DNA of 64,000 bases from CAVUMR01 sp963742715 (GCA_963742715.1 CAVUMR010000003.1:372001-436000); one strand, 5' to 3'. Shown: positions 19,850 to 28,440, counted from the stretch's first letter. Made by a program: numbers and translations. Notes: generated by a model not told the origin, from the sequence alone.

Positions 19850-21478
19850 ATGTCTCAGGCCGCTCCCGTACCGGCCGACGAGGCATACGTGGACACCCTC
19901 CGTCGGCGCCTCTCCGTGGCCTTGCTCGGCCTCGGTGTGCTGGGCGGCGTCGGGTACGTCTTCGCGCCTACCGACTGGGTCGGCAACGTCGGCTACCTGC
20001 TGGTGGCGGCCGTCGGCGTGACGATGTCGGTGCTCGGCGCGGTCTTCGCCCGGGGTGCCCGTCGACGGGTCTGGATCGCGCTGGCGGCCGGTCAGCTCCT
20101 GTACCTCGGCGGCGACATCCTCTGGGTGATCTACGACTTCGTACTCCATATCGCGCCGTATCCGTCGGCCGCCGACGCGCTGTACCTGGCGCGGTATCCC
20201 GTGGTCGCGCTCGGGCTCATCTGGCTGATCCGGGGACGCCGCCACGGTCGGGACCGGGCCGCGTTCCTGGACGCCGCGATCATCAGTACCGGCTTCGCCG
20301 TGCTCGGCGCCGTGTTCGTCGTGATACCGGTCGCGCAGGGCGGCGGCGAGACCGTGTTCAGCCAGGTGCTAGCGGCCGCGTACCCGGTCGGGGACCTGAT
20401 CCTGTTCGCCGCCCTGGTCCGACTGTTCACCGGCGGCGTCGCACGGAGCCTGTCGTTCTGGTCCCTGTCCACCGCACTGGCGTTGCTGCTGCTGATCGAC
20501 GTGCAGTACCTACTGAGCGTGGCCGGCGGGGTCGAGTATCCGGCCTGGCTCGACATCATCTACCTGATCGTCTACCTGCTCATCGGCTTCTCCGCGCTGC
20601 ATCCATCGGTGGATCAGCTCGCCGACCCGACCCCGGCCCGGCCGGAGCGGATGACACCCGCCCGGCTCGCCCTGCTCGGCGTGGCCCTCGCACTGGCCCC
20701 GATCACCGACCAGTTGGAGCACCTCACCGGCCACTCCGGCGGGTCCTTTGTGATCACCATCGGCGGTCTCGTCGGTGTCGCACTGGTGCTGGTCCGGATC
20801 TCCGGGCTGCTCCGCGTGTTGCACGCGCAGACGGTCCAGCTCTCCACCCAGGCCCGGCACGACAGCCTCACCGGCGTGGGAAACCGACGTACCTGGGACC
20901 ACGAGCTGTCCCGGGCGTTCGCGGCCGTACGCGCCCATGACTGGCCCCTGGTCGTGGCGGTGCTGGACTTCGACCACTTCAAGGAGTTCAACGACACACA
21001 CGGTCACGTCATGGGCGATCAGGTACTCCGGGAGACGACGCTGGCCTGGAGCGGCCTGCTCGGTGGTCGCGCCTTCCTCGCCCGGTACGGCGGTGAGGAG
21101 TTCACCGTGCTGCTGCCGAACACCCGCGAGCTCGCCGCCGAAGCGCTCCTGGAAGAGCTCCGCGCGGTGGTGGTCCGGGGTCAGACCTGCTCGATCGGGA
21201 TGGCGTCGTGGGACGGCCGGGAGAGCCAGGACGAGCTGTTCAACCGCGCCGACGAGGCCCTGCACCACGCGAAACGCACCGGCCGGAACCGCATCGCGGT
21301 CCACGACGGGGTACGGATCCGGGACAGCGCACAGTGGACATCGACCAACCGGGCCATGCTGACCGGGCTCGCCACACCCGAGCCCGCGACAACCGAGCCG
21401 GCGACACTCGAGCCGGCGACAACCGAGCCGGCGACAACCGAGCCGGCGACAACCGAGCCGCTCCGTACCGTGGGGTGA
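19850..21478 (+). CDS. Membrane diguanylate cyclase (GGEEF)
   Basis: 542 residues. Roughly eight to nine transmembrane segments fill the first ~320 residues, followed by a GGDEF domain with an intact catalytic motif YGGEEF (GGEEF at 414-418), DHFKEFNDTHGH for substrate and Mg binding, and HDSLTGVGNR at its start. No EAL domain is attached, so it should make cyclic di-GMP. The C-terminus ends in a repetitive EPATTEPAT tail encoded by a 15-bp tandem repeat. The start is uncertain: ATG here, or GTG at 19814, neither with a good ribosome site. Confidence 0.88.
   Translation: MSQAAPVPADEAYVDTLRRRLSVALLGLGVLGGVGYVFAPTDWVGNVGYLLVAAVGVTMSVLGAVFARGARRRVWIALAAGQLLYLGGDILWVIYDFVLHIAPYPSAADALYLARYPVVALGLIWLIRGRRHGRDRAAFLDAAIISTGFAVLGAVFVVIPVAQGGGETVFSQVLAAAYPVGDLILFAALVRLFTGGVARSLSFWSLSTALALLLLIDVQYLLSVAGGVEYPAWLDIIYLIVYLLIGFSALHPSVDQLADPTPARPERMTPARLALLGVALALAPITDQLEHLTGHSGGSFVITIGGLVGVALVLVRISGLLRVLHAQTVQLSTQARHDSLTGVGNRRTWDHELSRAFAAVRAHDWPLVVAVLDFDHFKEFNDTHGHVMGDQVLRETTLAWSGLLGGRAFLARYGGEEFTVLLPNTRELAAEALLEELRAVVVRGQTCSIGMASWDGRESQDELFNRADEALHHAKRTGRNRIAVHDGVRIRDSAQWTSTNRAMLTGLATPEPATTEPATLEPATTEPATTEPATTEPLRTVG
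21380..21460 (+). repeat. 15-bp in-frame tandem repeat in the diguanylate cyclase tail
   Basis: Five full units and one partial unit of GAGCCGGCGACAACC encode repeated EPATT/EPATL. The repeat lies at the very 3' end of the gene, outside the catalytic domain. Confidence 0.85.
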
Positions 21479-21488
21479 CCGCGGCCGG

Positions 21489-22187
21489 TCAGCCCGCGCC
21501 CGGGCCGGCGGCCGACCGCCGACTCATCGCGCCATAGCCCGGGTGTACGCCCGGAGTCATGCCGTGGTGCTCGACCAGGCGACCGAGCAGCCGGCCGAGC
21601 TCCACGCGCTCCTGATCATCCAGCGGCTCCAGGAAGTCCGCGCCGTTCGCCTGCGCTATCCGGAACAGGTCGCGCAGCCGCTTCGCGCCCGTATCGGTGA
21701 GGTACAACGAGTAGTTGCGCCGGTCGCTGCTGTTGCGCCGGCGCTCCACCAGGTCCGCGCTCTCCGCCTCGTCGACCAGCGCGACCAGGCGGCTCGGCAG
21801 GATCCCGAGCTGGCGGGACACCGCCTGCTGGGAACGGCCCGGCTCGGCGTCGATCGCCCGGAGCAGGCCGACGTGTGCGGGTGAGAGGCCGTGCGGAGCC
21901 AGCCGCTCGGCGAACCTCATCGCGGCCAGCGCGCCGACCTGCGTCAGCAGGAACACCACCCCAGCCGCACCACCCGGCCGGTCGAGCGGGCGTGCACCGT
22001 CTGCCGGCCCGTCTCCCGCGCCCCGGCCAGCTTCCGGCCGGCCCTCCGCGTCTCGACTGGACGTCGGCCCGTCCCCCGCGCCCCGACCGGATGCCGGCCG
22101 GTCCTCCGCGTTCCGGCCGGATGCCGGCCGGTTCTTCGCGTTCCGGCCAGGCTCCGGCGTGCCCGCGCGTTTGTCCGGATCACTCAT
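21489..22187 (-). CDS. MarR family regulator with repetitive N-terminal extension
   Basis: 232 residues. The C-terminal ~155 residues form a MarR winged-helix dimer: GLSPAHVGLLRAI, the recognition region QQAVSRQLGILPSRLVALVD, and the wing ERRRNSSDRRNYSLYLT. The first ~70 residues are an unusual Gly/Arg/Asp/Pro tail of 10-residue repeats (such as GRNAEDRPAS). It is divergent from the SDR gene, and a palindrome lies between them, so it most likely represses that operon and itself. The ligand is unknown. The ATG has no strong ribosome site. Confidence 0.85.
   Translation of the reverse strand: MSDPDKRAGTPEPGRNAKNRPASGRNAEDRPASGRGAGDGPTSSRDAEGRPEAGRGAGDGPADGARPLDRPGGAAGVVFLLTQVGALAAMRFAERLAPHGLSPAHVGLLRAIDAEPGRSQQAVSRQLGILPSRLVALVDEAESADLVERRRNSSDRRNYSLYLTDTGAKRLRDLFRIAQANGADFLEPLDDQERVELGRLLGRLVEHHGMTPGVHPGYGAMSRRSAAGPGAG
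22000..22157 (-). repeat. 30-bp degenerate in-frame repeat in the MarR gene
   Basis: Five to six units of about 30 bp near the start of the gene, each encoding a 10-residue GRxAxDRPAS-like block. The units differ by several substitutions, so the array is older than the perfect repeats elsewhere in the window. Confidence 0.7.
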
Positions 22188-22209
22188 GCGGGGAACGGTA
22201 GCATTCCTT

Positions 22210-22232
22210 AATCGTTCATGCTATGAATGATT
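22210..22232. promoter_or_regulatory. MarR-type operator between the divergent MarR and SDR genes
   Basis: Inverted repeat AATCGTTCAT-GCT-ATGAATGATT: 10-bp half sites with one mismatch and a 3-bp spacer. Size, AT-richness in a GC-rich genome and position between a MarR gene and its divergent neighbour are typical of a MarR operator. Confidence 0.7.
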
Positions 22233-22263
22233 TATGACTGAACACATTGCAGGACAGCGACCC

Positions 22264-23061
22264 ATGTCCGGGAAGGTCGCGATCGTGGCCGGAGCCAGCC
22301 AGGGCATCGGCGCGGTCACCGCGGAGGCGTTCGCGCGAGCGGGTGCCGCGGTGGTGGTCGCGGCGCGCCGGGAGCAGAAGCTGGCCGACGTGGTCGAGCG
22401 GATCCGGGCGGCCGGCGGCGAGGCGCTCGCCGTACCGACCGATGTCGGCGACGCGGCGTCGATGGAGAACCTGGTGCGTCGGACCGTGCGGGAGTACGGC
22501 CGGTTGGACGCCGCGTTCAACAACGCCACCGACGGCCCACGCCCGGCGCCCCTCGCCGACATCGACGTAGAGGACTTCGACCGCGGCATCCGTACCAACA
22601 TCCGAGGGACGTTCCTCGGCATGAAGTACCAGATCACAGCGATGCTCCGCACCGGTGGCGGAGCGATCGTGAACATGGCCTCGGTCGCCGGCGCGCGGGG
22701 CACCAGCCTGCTGTCGACGTACACCGCCGCGAAGGCCGGGATCATCGGCCTGACCAAGGCCGCGGCGCTGGAGTATGCCGATCACGGCATCCGGATCAAC
22801 GTGGTCGCGCCCGGGCCGATCCTGACCGACGGCCTCGCCGGCGCCCCGGAGGAAGCCCGGCAGCGGGCCGCCGAGTCCACGCCGATGCGGCGGATCGGGC
22901 AGGCCGGCGAAGTCGCCGACGCGGTGCTGTGGCTCTGCTCGGACCAGTCCGCGTTCATCACCGGCGTGATGCTGCCGATCGACGGCGGCCAGCTCGCCGG
23001 GCACAAGCTCGAGCGCGCGTTCAACCCGAACCGGCGCACCGATCACCAGGAGGAGTCGTGA
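22264..23061 (+). CDS. Short-chain dehydrogenase/reductase
   Basis: 265 residues, classical SDR. The cofactor loop is GASQGIG at 10-16, and the catalytic Tyr and Lys are Y153 and K157 (YTAAK), with a Ser in MASVAG. The usual NNAG is NNAT. The C-terminal VMLPIDGGQ is typical. The substrate is unknown. Control by the divergent MarR protein is likely. I prefer the ATG preceded by AGGA at 9 nt; an in-frame ATG ten codons earlier (22234) directly abuts the operator. Confidence 0.88.
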   Translation: MSGKVAIVAGASQGIGAVTAEAFARAGAAVVVAARREQKLADVVERIRAAGGEALAVPTDVGDAASMENLVRRTVREYGRLDAAFNNATDGPRPAPLADIDVEDFDRGIRTNIRGTFLGMKYQITAMLRTGGGAIVNMASVAGARGTSLLSTYTAAKAGIIGLTKAAALEYADHGIRINVVAPGPILTDGLAGAPEEARQRAAESTPMRRIGQAGEVADAVLWLCSDQSAFITGVMLPIDGGQLAGHKLERAFNPNRRTDHQEES

Positions 23062-23429
23062 CCACCGTCCAGGACACCATCCGCGACCTGCAGAACGAGT
23101 TCGACCGGGCCGAGTTGGCCGGCGACCGGGAGACGCTGGAGCGGCTCATCGCGCCCGACTTCCAGTCGATCGGGCCGAAGGGATTCGTACTCACCAAGGA
23201 GCAGTGGATCGGCCGGCACGGGAAGTTCCGGTACCACCAGCTCGACACCAGCGAGCTGGACATCCAGGTGTACGACCGGACCGCGATCGTGCGGGACCTC
23301 CAGCGAAACAGGGCCACGCACGGCGACGACGAGGTCGCGCTCGCGGTGCGGGTGAGCCAGGTCTGGGTGGACCAGCAGGGCGAATGGCGACTCGCCGCCA
23401 TCCAGTTCAGCCCGCTCGCCGAAGGCTGA
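23058..23429 (+). CDS. NTF2-like (SnoaL/DUF4440 type) protein
   Basis: 123 residues with the alpha/beta cone layout of the NTF2-like superfamily: an N-terminal helix (LQNEFDRAELAGDRETLERL), then IAPDFQSIGPKGFVLTKEQW and a C-terminal strand pair ending in WRLAAIQFSPL. Members are small enzymes or ligand-binding proteins. The GTG start overlaps the SDR stop (GTGA) and follows AGGAGGAG, so the two genes are translationally coupled and probably act in one pathway. Confidence 0.8.
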   Translation: MTTVQDTIRDLQNEFDRAELAGDRETLERLIAPDFQSIGPKGFVLTKEQWIGRHGKFRYHQLDTSELDIQVYDRTAIVRDLQRNRATHGDDEVALAVRVSQVWVDQQGEWRLAAIQFSPLAEG

Positions 23430-23464
23430 CCCCGTGGCTTTGCGTACCGGCGGCAGAAGCGCGG

Positions 23465-24649
23465 TTACCAGGTGGCCAGGCGCTGGCGAAGCAGCTGGAC
23501 CGCCCGGCCGAAAAACGGATGCTCCGGCGGCCGGGTCAGGAAGTCGAACAGTGCGTACAGGTCCAGCGCCTGGCTCACCTCCCGCCAGTCCGGGATCAGC
23601 TCGCCACCTGCCCGGGCGTACCCCCGCGGAAATGCCTCGATGAACGGCGGCGGCAACTCGGCGGCGAACCGCAGCATGTTGCCCAGGTCCACCAGCCCCG
23701 AACCGGCGAACGCGAACTCCCAGTCCAGCACCCCTGTCACTACCCAGCCCTCGGGCCGCCGTTCGACCAGGATGTTCTTGCCGTTGAAGTCGGAGTGCAC
23801 GAGCGACCGTTCGCCCGCGGTCCGCTCGATCAACGGCTCGGCCGCGGTCGCCAACCGGCGCAGCCGGTCCTGGTCAGCGGCGTCGAACGCGCTGCCCGCG
23901 TTGCCGGTACGCAGGCACTGGTCGGCGAACGCGGCGAGCCCGAAGCCACCGGGCATCGGCTCCGGGACCAGGTCAGCGGGGTCGGGGTTCGAGGCCGGCT
24001 CGGCGCTCCTGGCCGCGTCGGGGTTCGAGGCCGGCTCGGCGCTCCTGGCCGGCTCGGGGTTCGTGGCCGGCTCGGGGCTCGTAGCCGGCTCGGGGTTCGT
24101 GGCCGGCTCGGGGTTCGTGGCCGGCTCGGGGTTCGTGGCCGGCTCGGGGTTCGTGGCCGGCTCGGGGTTCGTGGCCGGCTCGTGGTTCGTGGCCGGCTCG
24201 GGGGCGAGGTCGGCGAAGAAGCCCGGCCGTTCGAACCGGATCGCGTGTACCGCCGCCAGCGTCGCTCCGACGACCAGCCCCAGTTCCTCGGCGTCGGCCG
24301 GGTGCGCACTGTCCAGCACCTGGCTCAGCAGGGTCCCTGGTACGAAGGCGCTCAACAGCACCGGTTCGCCGAGCAGCGCGCCGGTCGGGTCGGCGTACCA
24401 GACCTCCGGCACCGGTACCGAGCCGGCGACCCGTGCGGCCAGCGCGGCTTCCAGCGTGCAGGTGTTGCGCTGCCGGTACCGCCGCAGCACCACCGACTGC
24501 CCGTCGGCGAGGTGGAGCAGCACGTTGTCGGTGGAGTACCCGCCGGACAGCCGCTCCGCCCGGACGATCGCCCGACCACCGAGCGCGGTACGGCTGAGCA
24601 GGTCGGCGTGCTCCGGGTCGATCAGCCGATCGGCCGCCCCGTCGATCAT
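23465..24649 (-). CDS. APH-family phosphotransferase with a repeat insertion
   Basis: 394 residues. Small-molecule kinase of the aminoglycoside/choline phosphotransferase fold: VVLRRYRQ for the ATP-binding Lys/Arg region, LVHSDFNGKNILVE as catalytic loop and VLDWEFAFAG as metal-binding motif. The substrate is unknown; resistance is not implied. Between the two lobes lies a ~72-residue low-complexity stretch of EPATNP units encoded by 18-bp repeats. The ATG is preceded by GGAG and GGTGGA; a start 35 codons upstream would intrude on the divergent protease promoter. Confidence 0.82.
   Translation of the reverse strand: MIDGAADRLIDPEHADLLSRTALGGRAIVRAERLSGGYSTDNVLLHLADGQSVVLRRYRQRNTCTLEAALAARVAGSVPVPEVWYADPTGALLGEPVLLSAFVPGTLLSQVLDSAHPADAEELGLVVGATLAAVHAIRFERPGFFADLAPEPATNHEPATNPEPATNPEPATNPEPATNPEPATNPEPATSPEPATNPEPARSAEPASNPDAARSAEPASNPDPADLVPEPMPGGFGLAAFADQCLRTGNAGSAFDAADQDRLRRLATAAEPLIERTAGERSLVHSDFNGKNILVERRPEGWVVTGVLDWEFAFAGSGLVDLGNMLRFAAELPPPFIEAFPRGYARAGGELIPDWREVSQALDLYALFDFLTRPPEHPFFGRAVQLLRQRLATW
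23985..24200 (-). repeat. 18-bp in-frame tandem repeat, twelve copies
   Basis: Twelve contiguous units of GGGTTCGTGGCCGGCTCG or close variants (216 bp in all) encode EPATNP-like hexapeptides inside the phosphotransferase gene. The central copies are identical; the left-hand copies have diverged to EPARSA, EPASNP and DAARSA. Confidence 0.92.
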
Positions 24650-24785
24650 GTCCACCGCTCTCCGGTCATTCGCTCGCTCCGCGCCGGCTCGCCCGGCTGC
24701 CGGTGGACGGCCGTGGCGCTGGCGGTTCGCTCCTGGCGTAAGTGCCGCAGACATCGATCGCCATCGTTATGGCGTTGGCCCCGAC

Positions 24786-25814
24786 ATGAGCGAGCACGAT
24801 ACTGGCGGGCCCGGTGAACCGCTCGAGCCCAGTGACCTGACCAGTGACCTGACCAGCGACGATGTGGGCTTGCCAGACGACGGGGCGGCTCTGGACACGT
24901 ACAGCCGAATTGTCTCCAAGGTGGCCGAGCGGATCCTGCCGAGCGTGGTGAGCGTGCGGGTGCGGACCCCCCGCAACGCCGGCTCCGGATCCGCGGTGGT
25001 GTTCACCGACGACGGGTTCCTGCTGACCAGCGCGCACGTGGTGACCTCCGCCGACGCCGGGATGGCGGAGTTCAGCGACGGCACCGAGGCGAGATTCGAC
25101 GTGGTGGGCGCCGATCCGCTGTCCGACCTGGCGGTACTGCGCAGCCGCACCACCGCCGCACCGCCCGTCGAGCTCGGCGACGCCGACCGGCTGCGGATCG
25201 GGCAGCTCGTGGTGGCGGTCGGCAACCCGCTGGGGCTGGCCGGCTCGGTGACCGCGGGCGTGGTCAGCGCGCTCGGCCGATCGCTGCCGGCGCACGACGG
25301 GCGGCACATCCGCCTGATCGACGACGTGATCCAGACCGACGCGGCACTCAACCCGGGAAACTCCGGTGGCGCGCTGGCCGATCCGGCCGGCCGGGTGATC
25401 GGGATCAACACCGCGATCGCCGGTTACGGCCTGGGGCTCGCCGTACCGGTCAACCCGACCACCCGTTGGATCATCTCCGAGCTGATGTCGCACGGTCGGG
25501 TACGGCGGGCCTGGCTCGGCGTGGCCGGCGTGCCGGTACCGCTGCCCCCGGCCGTCGCCGCACGGCTCGACCAGCGCAAGGGGTTGCGACTGGTCGAAGT
25601 GGTACCGGGCAGCCCGGCCGCGCATGCCGGCCTGTACCTGGGCGACATCCTGGTCAGCGCTGGTGGCCGGCCGGTACAGGGTGCCCGGGACATCCAGCGG
25701 CTGATGCTCGGACCGGCCATCGGCACCCGGGTAGCGGCCACCGTGCTGCGCCGCGGCGCGTACGTCGACGTGGTGGCCGTACCGACCGAGCTGGACGCGC
25801 GCGTGGACGGCTGA
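24786..25814 (+). CDS. HtrA-like trypsin-fold serine protease with PDZ domain
   Basis: 342 residues. The catalytic triad is H84 (TSAHVV), D114 (SDLAVL) and S193 (GNSGGAL); a PDZ domain follows at about 235-330 (LVEVVPGSPAAHAGLYLGD). Unlike most DegP/HtrA proteins it has no signal peptide and no transmembrane helix, only an acidic 40-residue N-terminus, so an intracellular location is inferred. It is divergent from the phosphotransferase gene. The ATG lacks a clear ribosome site. Confidence 0.9.
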   Translation: MSEHDTGGPGEPLEPSDLTSDLTSDDVGLPDDGAALDTYSRIVSKVAERILPSVVSVRVRTPRNAGSGSAVVFTDDGFLLTSAHVVTSADAGMAEFSDGTEARFDVVGADPLSDLAVLRSRTTAAPPVELGDADRLRIGQLVVAVGNPLGLAGSVTAGVVSALGRSLPAHDGRHIRLIDDVIQTDAALNPGNSGGALADPAGRVIGINTAIAGYGLGLAVPVNPTTRWIISELMSHGRVRRAWLGVAGVPVPLPPAVAARLDQRKGLRLVEVVPGSPAAHAGLYLGDILVSAGGRPVQGARDIQRLMLGPAIGTRVAATVLRRGAYVDVVAVPTELDARVDG

Positions 25815-25818
25815 CAGC

Positions 25819-27198
25819 TCAGCTGGACAGGTGGGCGAGCAGGTCCTGCCGGGTGAGGATGCCGCGCGGCTTGCCGTTGTACAGCACCAGCGCGGCGTCG
25901 TGCTTCTCCAGCAGAGTCACCGCTTCGCTCACTGGCTGGCCCGCCCCGATCATCGGCAGCGCCTCGGACATGTGCCGCTCGATCGGGTCGTGCAGGTGCG
26001 CGCGGCCGGAGAACAGCGCGTCCAGCAGGTGTCGCTCGGCCACCGAACCGACCACCTCGGCGACGACCAGCGGGGGTTCCGCCTTGACCACCGGCATCTG
26101 GCTGACGTGGTACTCCCGCAGCACGTCGATGGCGTCCCGGATGGTCTCGGTCGGATGTACGTGCACGAGCTCGGGCATGCCGCTGTCCTTGCGGGCCAGC
26201 ACGTCGCCGACGGACAGCTCCGGCCCGCCGGTACGCAGGAAGCCGTAGTGCGCCATCCACTCGTCGTTGAAGATCTTCGACAGGTACCCCCGACCGCCGT
26301 CCGGCAGCAGTACCACGACGATGTCGTCCGGAGACGCCTTGCGGGCCACCTCGATCGCGGCCACGGCCGCCATGCCGCAGGAGCCGCCGACCAGCAGCCC
26401 CTCCTCGGCCGCGAGCCGCCGGGTCAGGTCGAACGAGTCGGAGTCGGAGACCGGGATGATCTCGTCGCACACGCCCCGGTCGTAGGTGTCCGGCCAGAAG
26501 TCCTCGCCGACGCCTTCGACCAGGTACGGCCGGCCGGTGCCGCCGGAGTAGACCGAGCCCTCCGGGTCCGCGCCGATGATCTTCACCGGACCGCCGGCCC
26601 TGCCCTGGCTGGCTTCCTTGAGGTACCGGCCGACCCCGGAGATGGTTCCGCCGGTGCCGACCCCGGCGACGAAGTGCGTGATCCGGCCGTCGGTCTGCTC
26701 CCACAACTCCGGACCGGTCGTCTCGTAGTGCGACCGCGGGTTGGCCGGGTTGGCGTACTGGTTCGGCTTCCAGGCGCCGGGGATCTCCTTGGCCAGCCGG
26801 TCGGACACGTTGTAGTACGACCGGGGGTCCTCCGGCGCGACCGCGGTCGGGCAGACCACGACCTCCGCGCCGTACGCCTTGAGCACGTTGATCTTGTCCT
26901 GGCTGACCTTGTCCGGGCAGACGAACACGCACTTGTACCCGCGTCGCTGGGCCACCAGCGCCAGCCCGACCCCGGTGTTACCGCTGGTCGGCTCGACGAT
27001 CGTGCCGCCCGGAGCGATCAGCCCGGCGCGCTCGGCATCCTCGATCATGCGCAGCGCGATGCGATCCTTCACGCTGCCGCCGGGGTTGAAGTACTCCACC
27101 TTGGCCAGCAAGGTCGCAGCGGCACCATCGGTGACGCTGTTGAGCTTGACCAGTGGCGTGTTGCCGATCAGATCGACGACGGACTCGTAATAGTGCAC
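25819..27198 (-). CDS. cbs: Cystathionine beta-synthase
   Basis: 459 residues: a fold-type II PLP domain with K44 in NPGGSVKDRIA and the phosphate loop GTGGT, then a pair of CBS (Bateman) domains in the last ~120 residues (IRDAIDVLREYHVSQMPVV, SEAVTLLEKHDAALVL). It condenses serine with homocysteine to cystathionine, or makes cysteine/H2S; the C-terminal pair may bind an adenosyl ligand such as SAM. The gene makes a reverse transsulfuration route possible with the enzyme at 13.7 kb. I chose the GTG with AAGGG upstream; a start 14 codons earlier is possible. Confidence 0.92.
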   Translation of the reverse strand: MHYYESVVDLIGNTPLVKLNSVTDGAAATLLAKVEYFNPGGSVKDRIALRMIEDAERAGLIAPGGTIVEPTSGNTGVGLALVAQRRGYKCVFVCPDKVSQDKINVLKAYGAEVVVCPTAVAPEDPRSYYNVSDRLAKEIPGAWKPNQYANPANPRSHYETTGPELWEQTDGRITHFVAGVGTGGTISGVGRYLKEASQGRAGGPVKIIGADPEGSVYSGGTGRPYLVEGVGEDFWPDTYDRGVCDEIIPVSDSDSFDLTRRLAAEEGLLVGGSCGMAAVAAIEVARKASPDDIVVVLLPDGGRGYLSKIFNDEWMAHYGFLRTGGPELSVGDVLARKDSGMPELVHVHPTETIRDAIDVLREYHVSQMPVVKAEPPLVVAEVVGSVAERHLLDALFSGRAHLHDPIERHMSEALPMIGAGQPVSEAVTLLEKHDAALVLYNGKPRGILTRQDLLAHLSS

Positions 27199-27318
27199 GC
27201 CGTTGTGCCCTTCTGCCTGGCCGCGGGTCACGCGGATCACCTGCCCGGCAGCCTACTTCGCCCGGTATAGCCACCGTGTCCCGGCAGCCGGACGGCAACC
27301 GTCCGACGTCTGCTGTCG

Positions 27319-27392
27319 GCCGAGCGTCACCGGCGGGCCGAGGGTCACCGGCGGGGCCGAGCGTCTCTGGCAGGGCGAGCGTCACCGGCGGG
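27319..27392. repeat. 18-19-bp degenerate tandem repeat, four copies
   Basis: Four units related to GCCGAGCGTCACCGGCGG fill most of the gap between the cystathionine beta-synthase start and the DUF1232 stop codon. No gene or clear promoter is visible within it. Confidence 0.75.
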
Positions 27393-27393
27393 G

Positions 27394-27759
27394 TCAGTGC
27401 AGCACCTGGCCGTTGATCACGTTCTGCCGTGCCTTCTCCCAGGCGATGAACCGCTCGGTCTCGTCCAGGAGCGCACCGGCCAGCCAGGCCACCACCACCG
27501 CGTCGTCGGCGAGGCCGAGCAACAGCAGCAGGCCCTCCGGCACGAGGTCGATGGGCGACACCACATACACCGCGGCCAACGCCATGAGTCCGGCCCGGCT
27601 CGTGGTCAGCCCGTCGTACTCGCCGCGCCGCGAGGCCCGGAGCATCCGGGGTACCGCCCGGAGCCGTTCCCCCAGACCCGGACTGCCGCGTCGAACACTC
27701 GAGGTCAACGCCCGCCACAACGCGACGTACGCACCACGTCGCCTTGGTACACCAGCCAT
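27394..27759 (-). CDS. DUF1232 (YkvA family) membrane protein
   Basis: 121 residues. The DUF1232 signature YVVSPIDLVPE is followed by a hydrophobic helix (GLLLLLGLADDAVVVAWLAG) and a short tail. The family is small, membrane-associated and of unknown function. The ATG has GGAGG 8 nt upstream. It is divergent from the PPOX gene. Confidence 0.88.
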   Translation of the reverse strand: MAGVPRRRGAYVALWRALTSSVRRGSPGLGERLRAVPRMLRASRRGEYDGLTTSRAGLMALAAVYVVSPIDLVPEGLLLLLGLADDAVVVAWLAGALLDETERFIAWEKARQNVINGQVLH

Positions 27760-27913
27760 CCCGGCCACCTCCGGCTCGTTCGCTTCCACCCATGGTGCCC
27801 GGCGCTGGCCCTGATCATCCACGATCGGGACACCAACCAGGTGCGGCAGCATCCGAATCGACCGCTGGTACGTCGACGGGGCACCGCCCGGCGACAGCCT
27901 GGCGAAGGGCAGG

Positions 27914-28333
27914 ATGCCGGATATGGAGCTAGACGAGGCACGCGCGGTGATCCGCGAGCAACACCGGTGTGTACTGGCCACGATGCGGTCCGACGGCACG
28001 CCCCAGCTGAGCCCGGTGCTGGCCGCGGTCGACGATGCCGGACGAGTGGTCATCAGCACCCGGCAGACCGCGTACAAGACGAAGAACCTGCGCCGCGACC
28101 CGCGGGCCTGGCTGTGCGTACTGCCGGACGGCTTCTACGGACGGTGGATCCAGGTGAGCGGAGAGGTGGAAATCCTCGACCTGCCCGACGCGATGGACCC
28201 GCTGGTCGACTACTACCGACGGGTTACCGGTGAGCATCCGGACTGGGACGACTACCGCGCGGCAATGGAGCGGGAACAGCGGGTGGTGGTCCGGATGGAT
28301 GTATCGCACGCCGGTCCGGACAACTCCGGATGA
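27914..28333 (+). CDS. PPOX-class flavin/F420-binding oxidoreductase
   Basis: 139 residues, split-barrel fold of the pyridoxamine 5'-phosphate oxidase-like superfamily: HRCVLATMRSDGTPQLSPV at the N-terminus, TAYKTKNLRRDPRAWLCVL in the middle and a WIQVSGEVEI strand. Actinobacterial members of this size often use F420. The substrate is unknown. Two ATG codons (27914 and 27923) are both plausible behind GAAGGGCAGG. Confidence 0.85.
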   Translation: MPDMELDEARAVIREQHRCVLATMRSDGTPQLSPVLAAVDDAGRVVISTRQTAYKTKNLRRDPRAWLCVLPDGFYGRWIQVSGEVEILDLPDAMDPLVDYYRRVTGEHPDWDDYRAAMEREQRVVVRMDVSHAGPDNSG

Positions 28334-28335
28334 GC

Positions 28336-28364
28336 CGGCCGGCGAAAAACCAGCTGACCGGCCG
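28336..28364 (+). terminator. Possible terminator after the PPOX gene
   Basis: A 7-bp stem (CGGCCGG against CCGGCCG) with a 15-nt loop starts three bases after the PPOX stop codon. There is no U-tract. Confidence 0.35.
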
Positions 28365-28390
28365 CGGGTTCGTCTCGGAGACTTCCCGCG

Positions 28391-28440
28391 GTTCTGCGGG
28401 ACCTTGCGGTGTCTTGCGGCGCCTTGCGGGGGCTTGTGGA
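28391..28440. repeat. Five 10-bp repeats in helical phase
   Basis: Five consecutive 10-bp units with the core CTTGCGG (the first reads TCTGCGG, the last CTTGTGG) occur exactly one helical turn apart, upstream of the first SGNH hydrolase gene. Confidence 0.75.

Noticed and set aside
23465..24649. Aminoglycoside resistance gene
   Set aside because: Only the general APH kinase fold is supported; the family includes many housekeeping kinases and no substrate-specific motif was seen.
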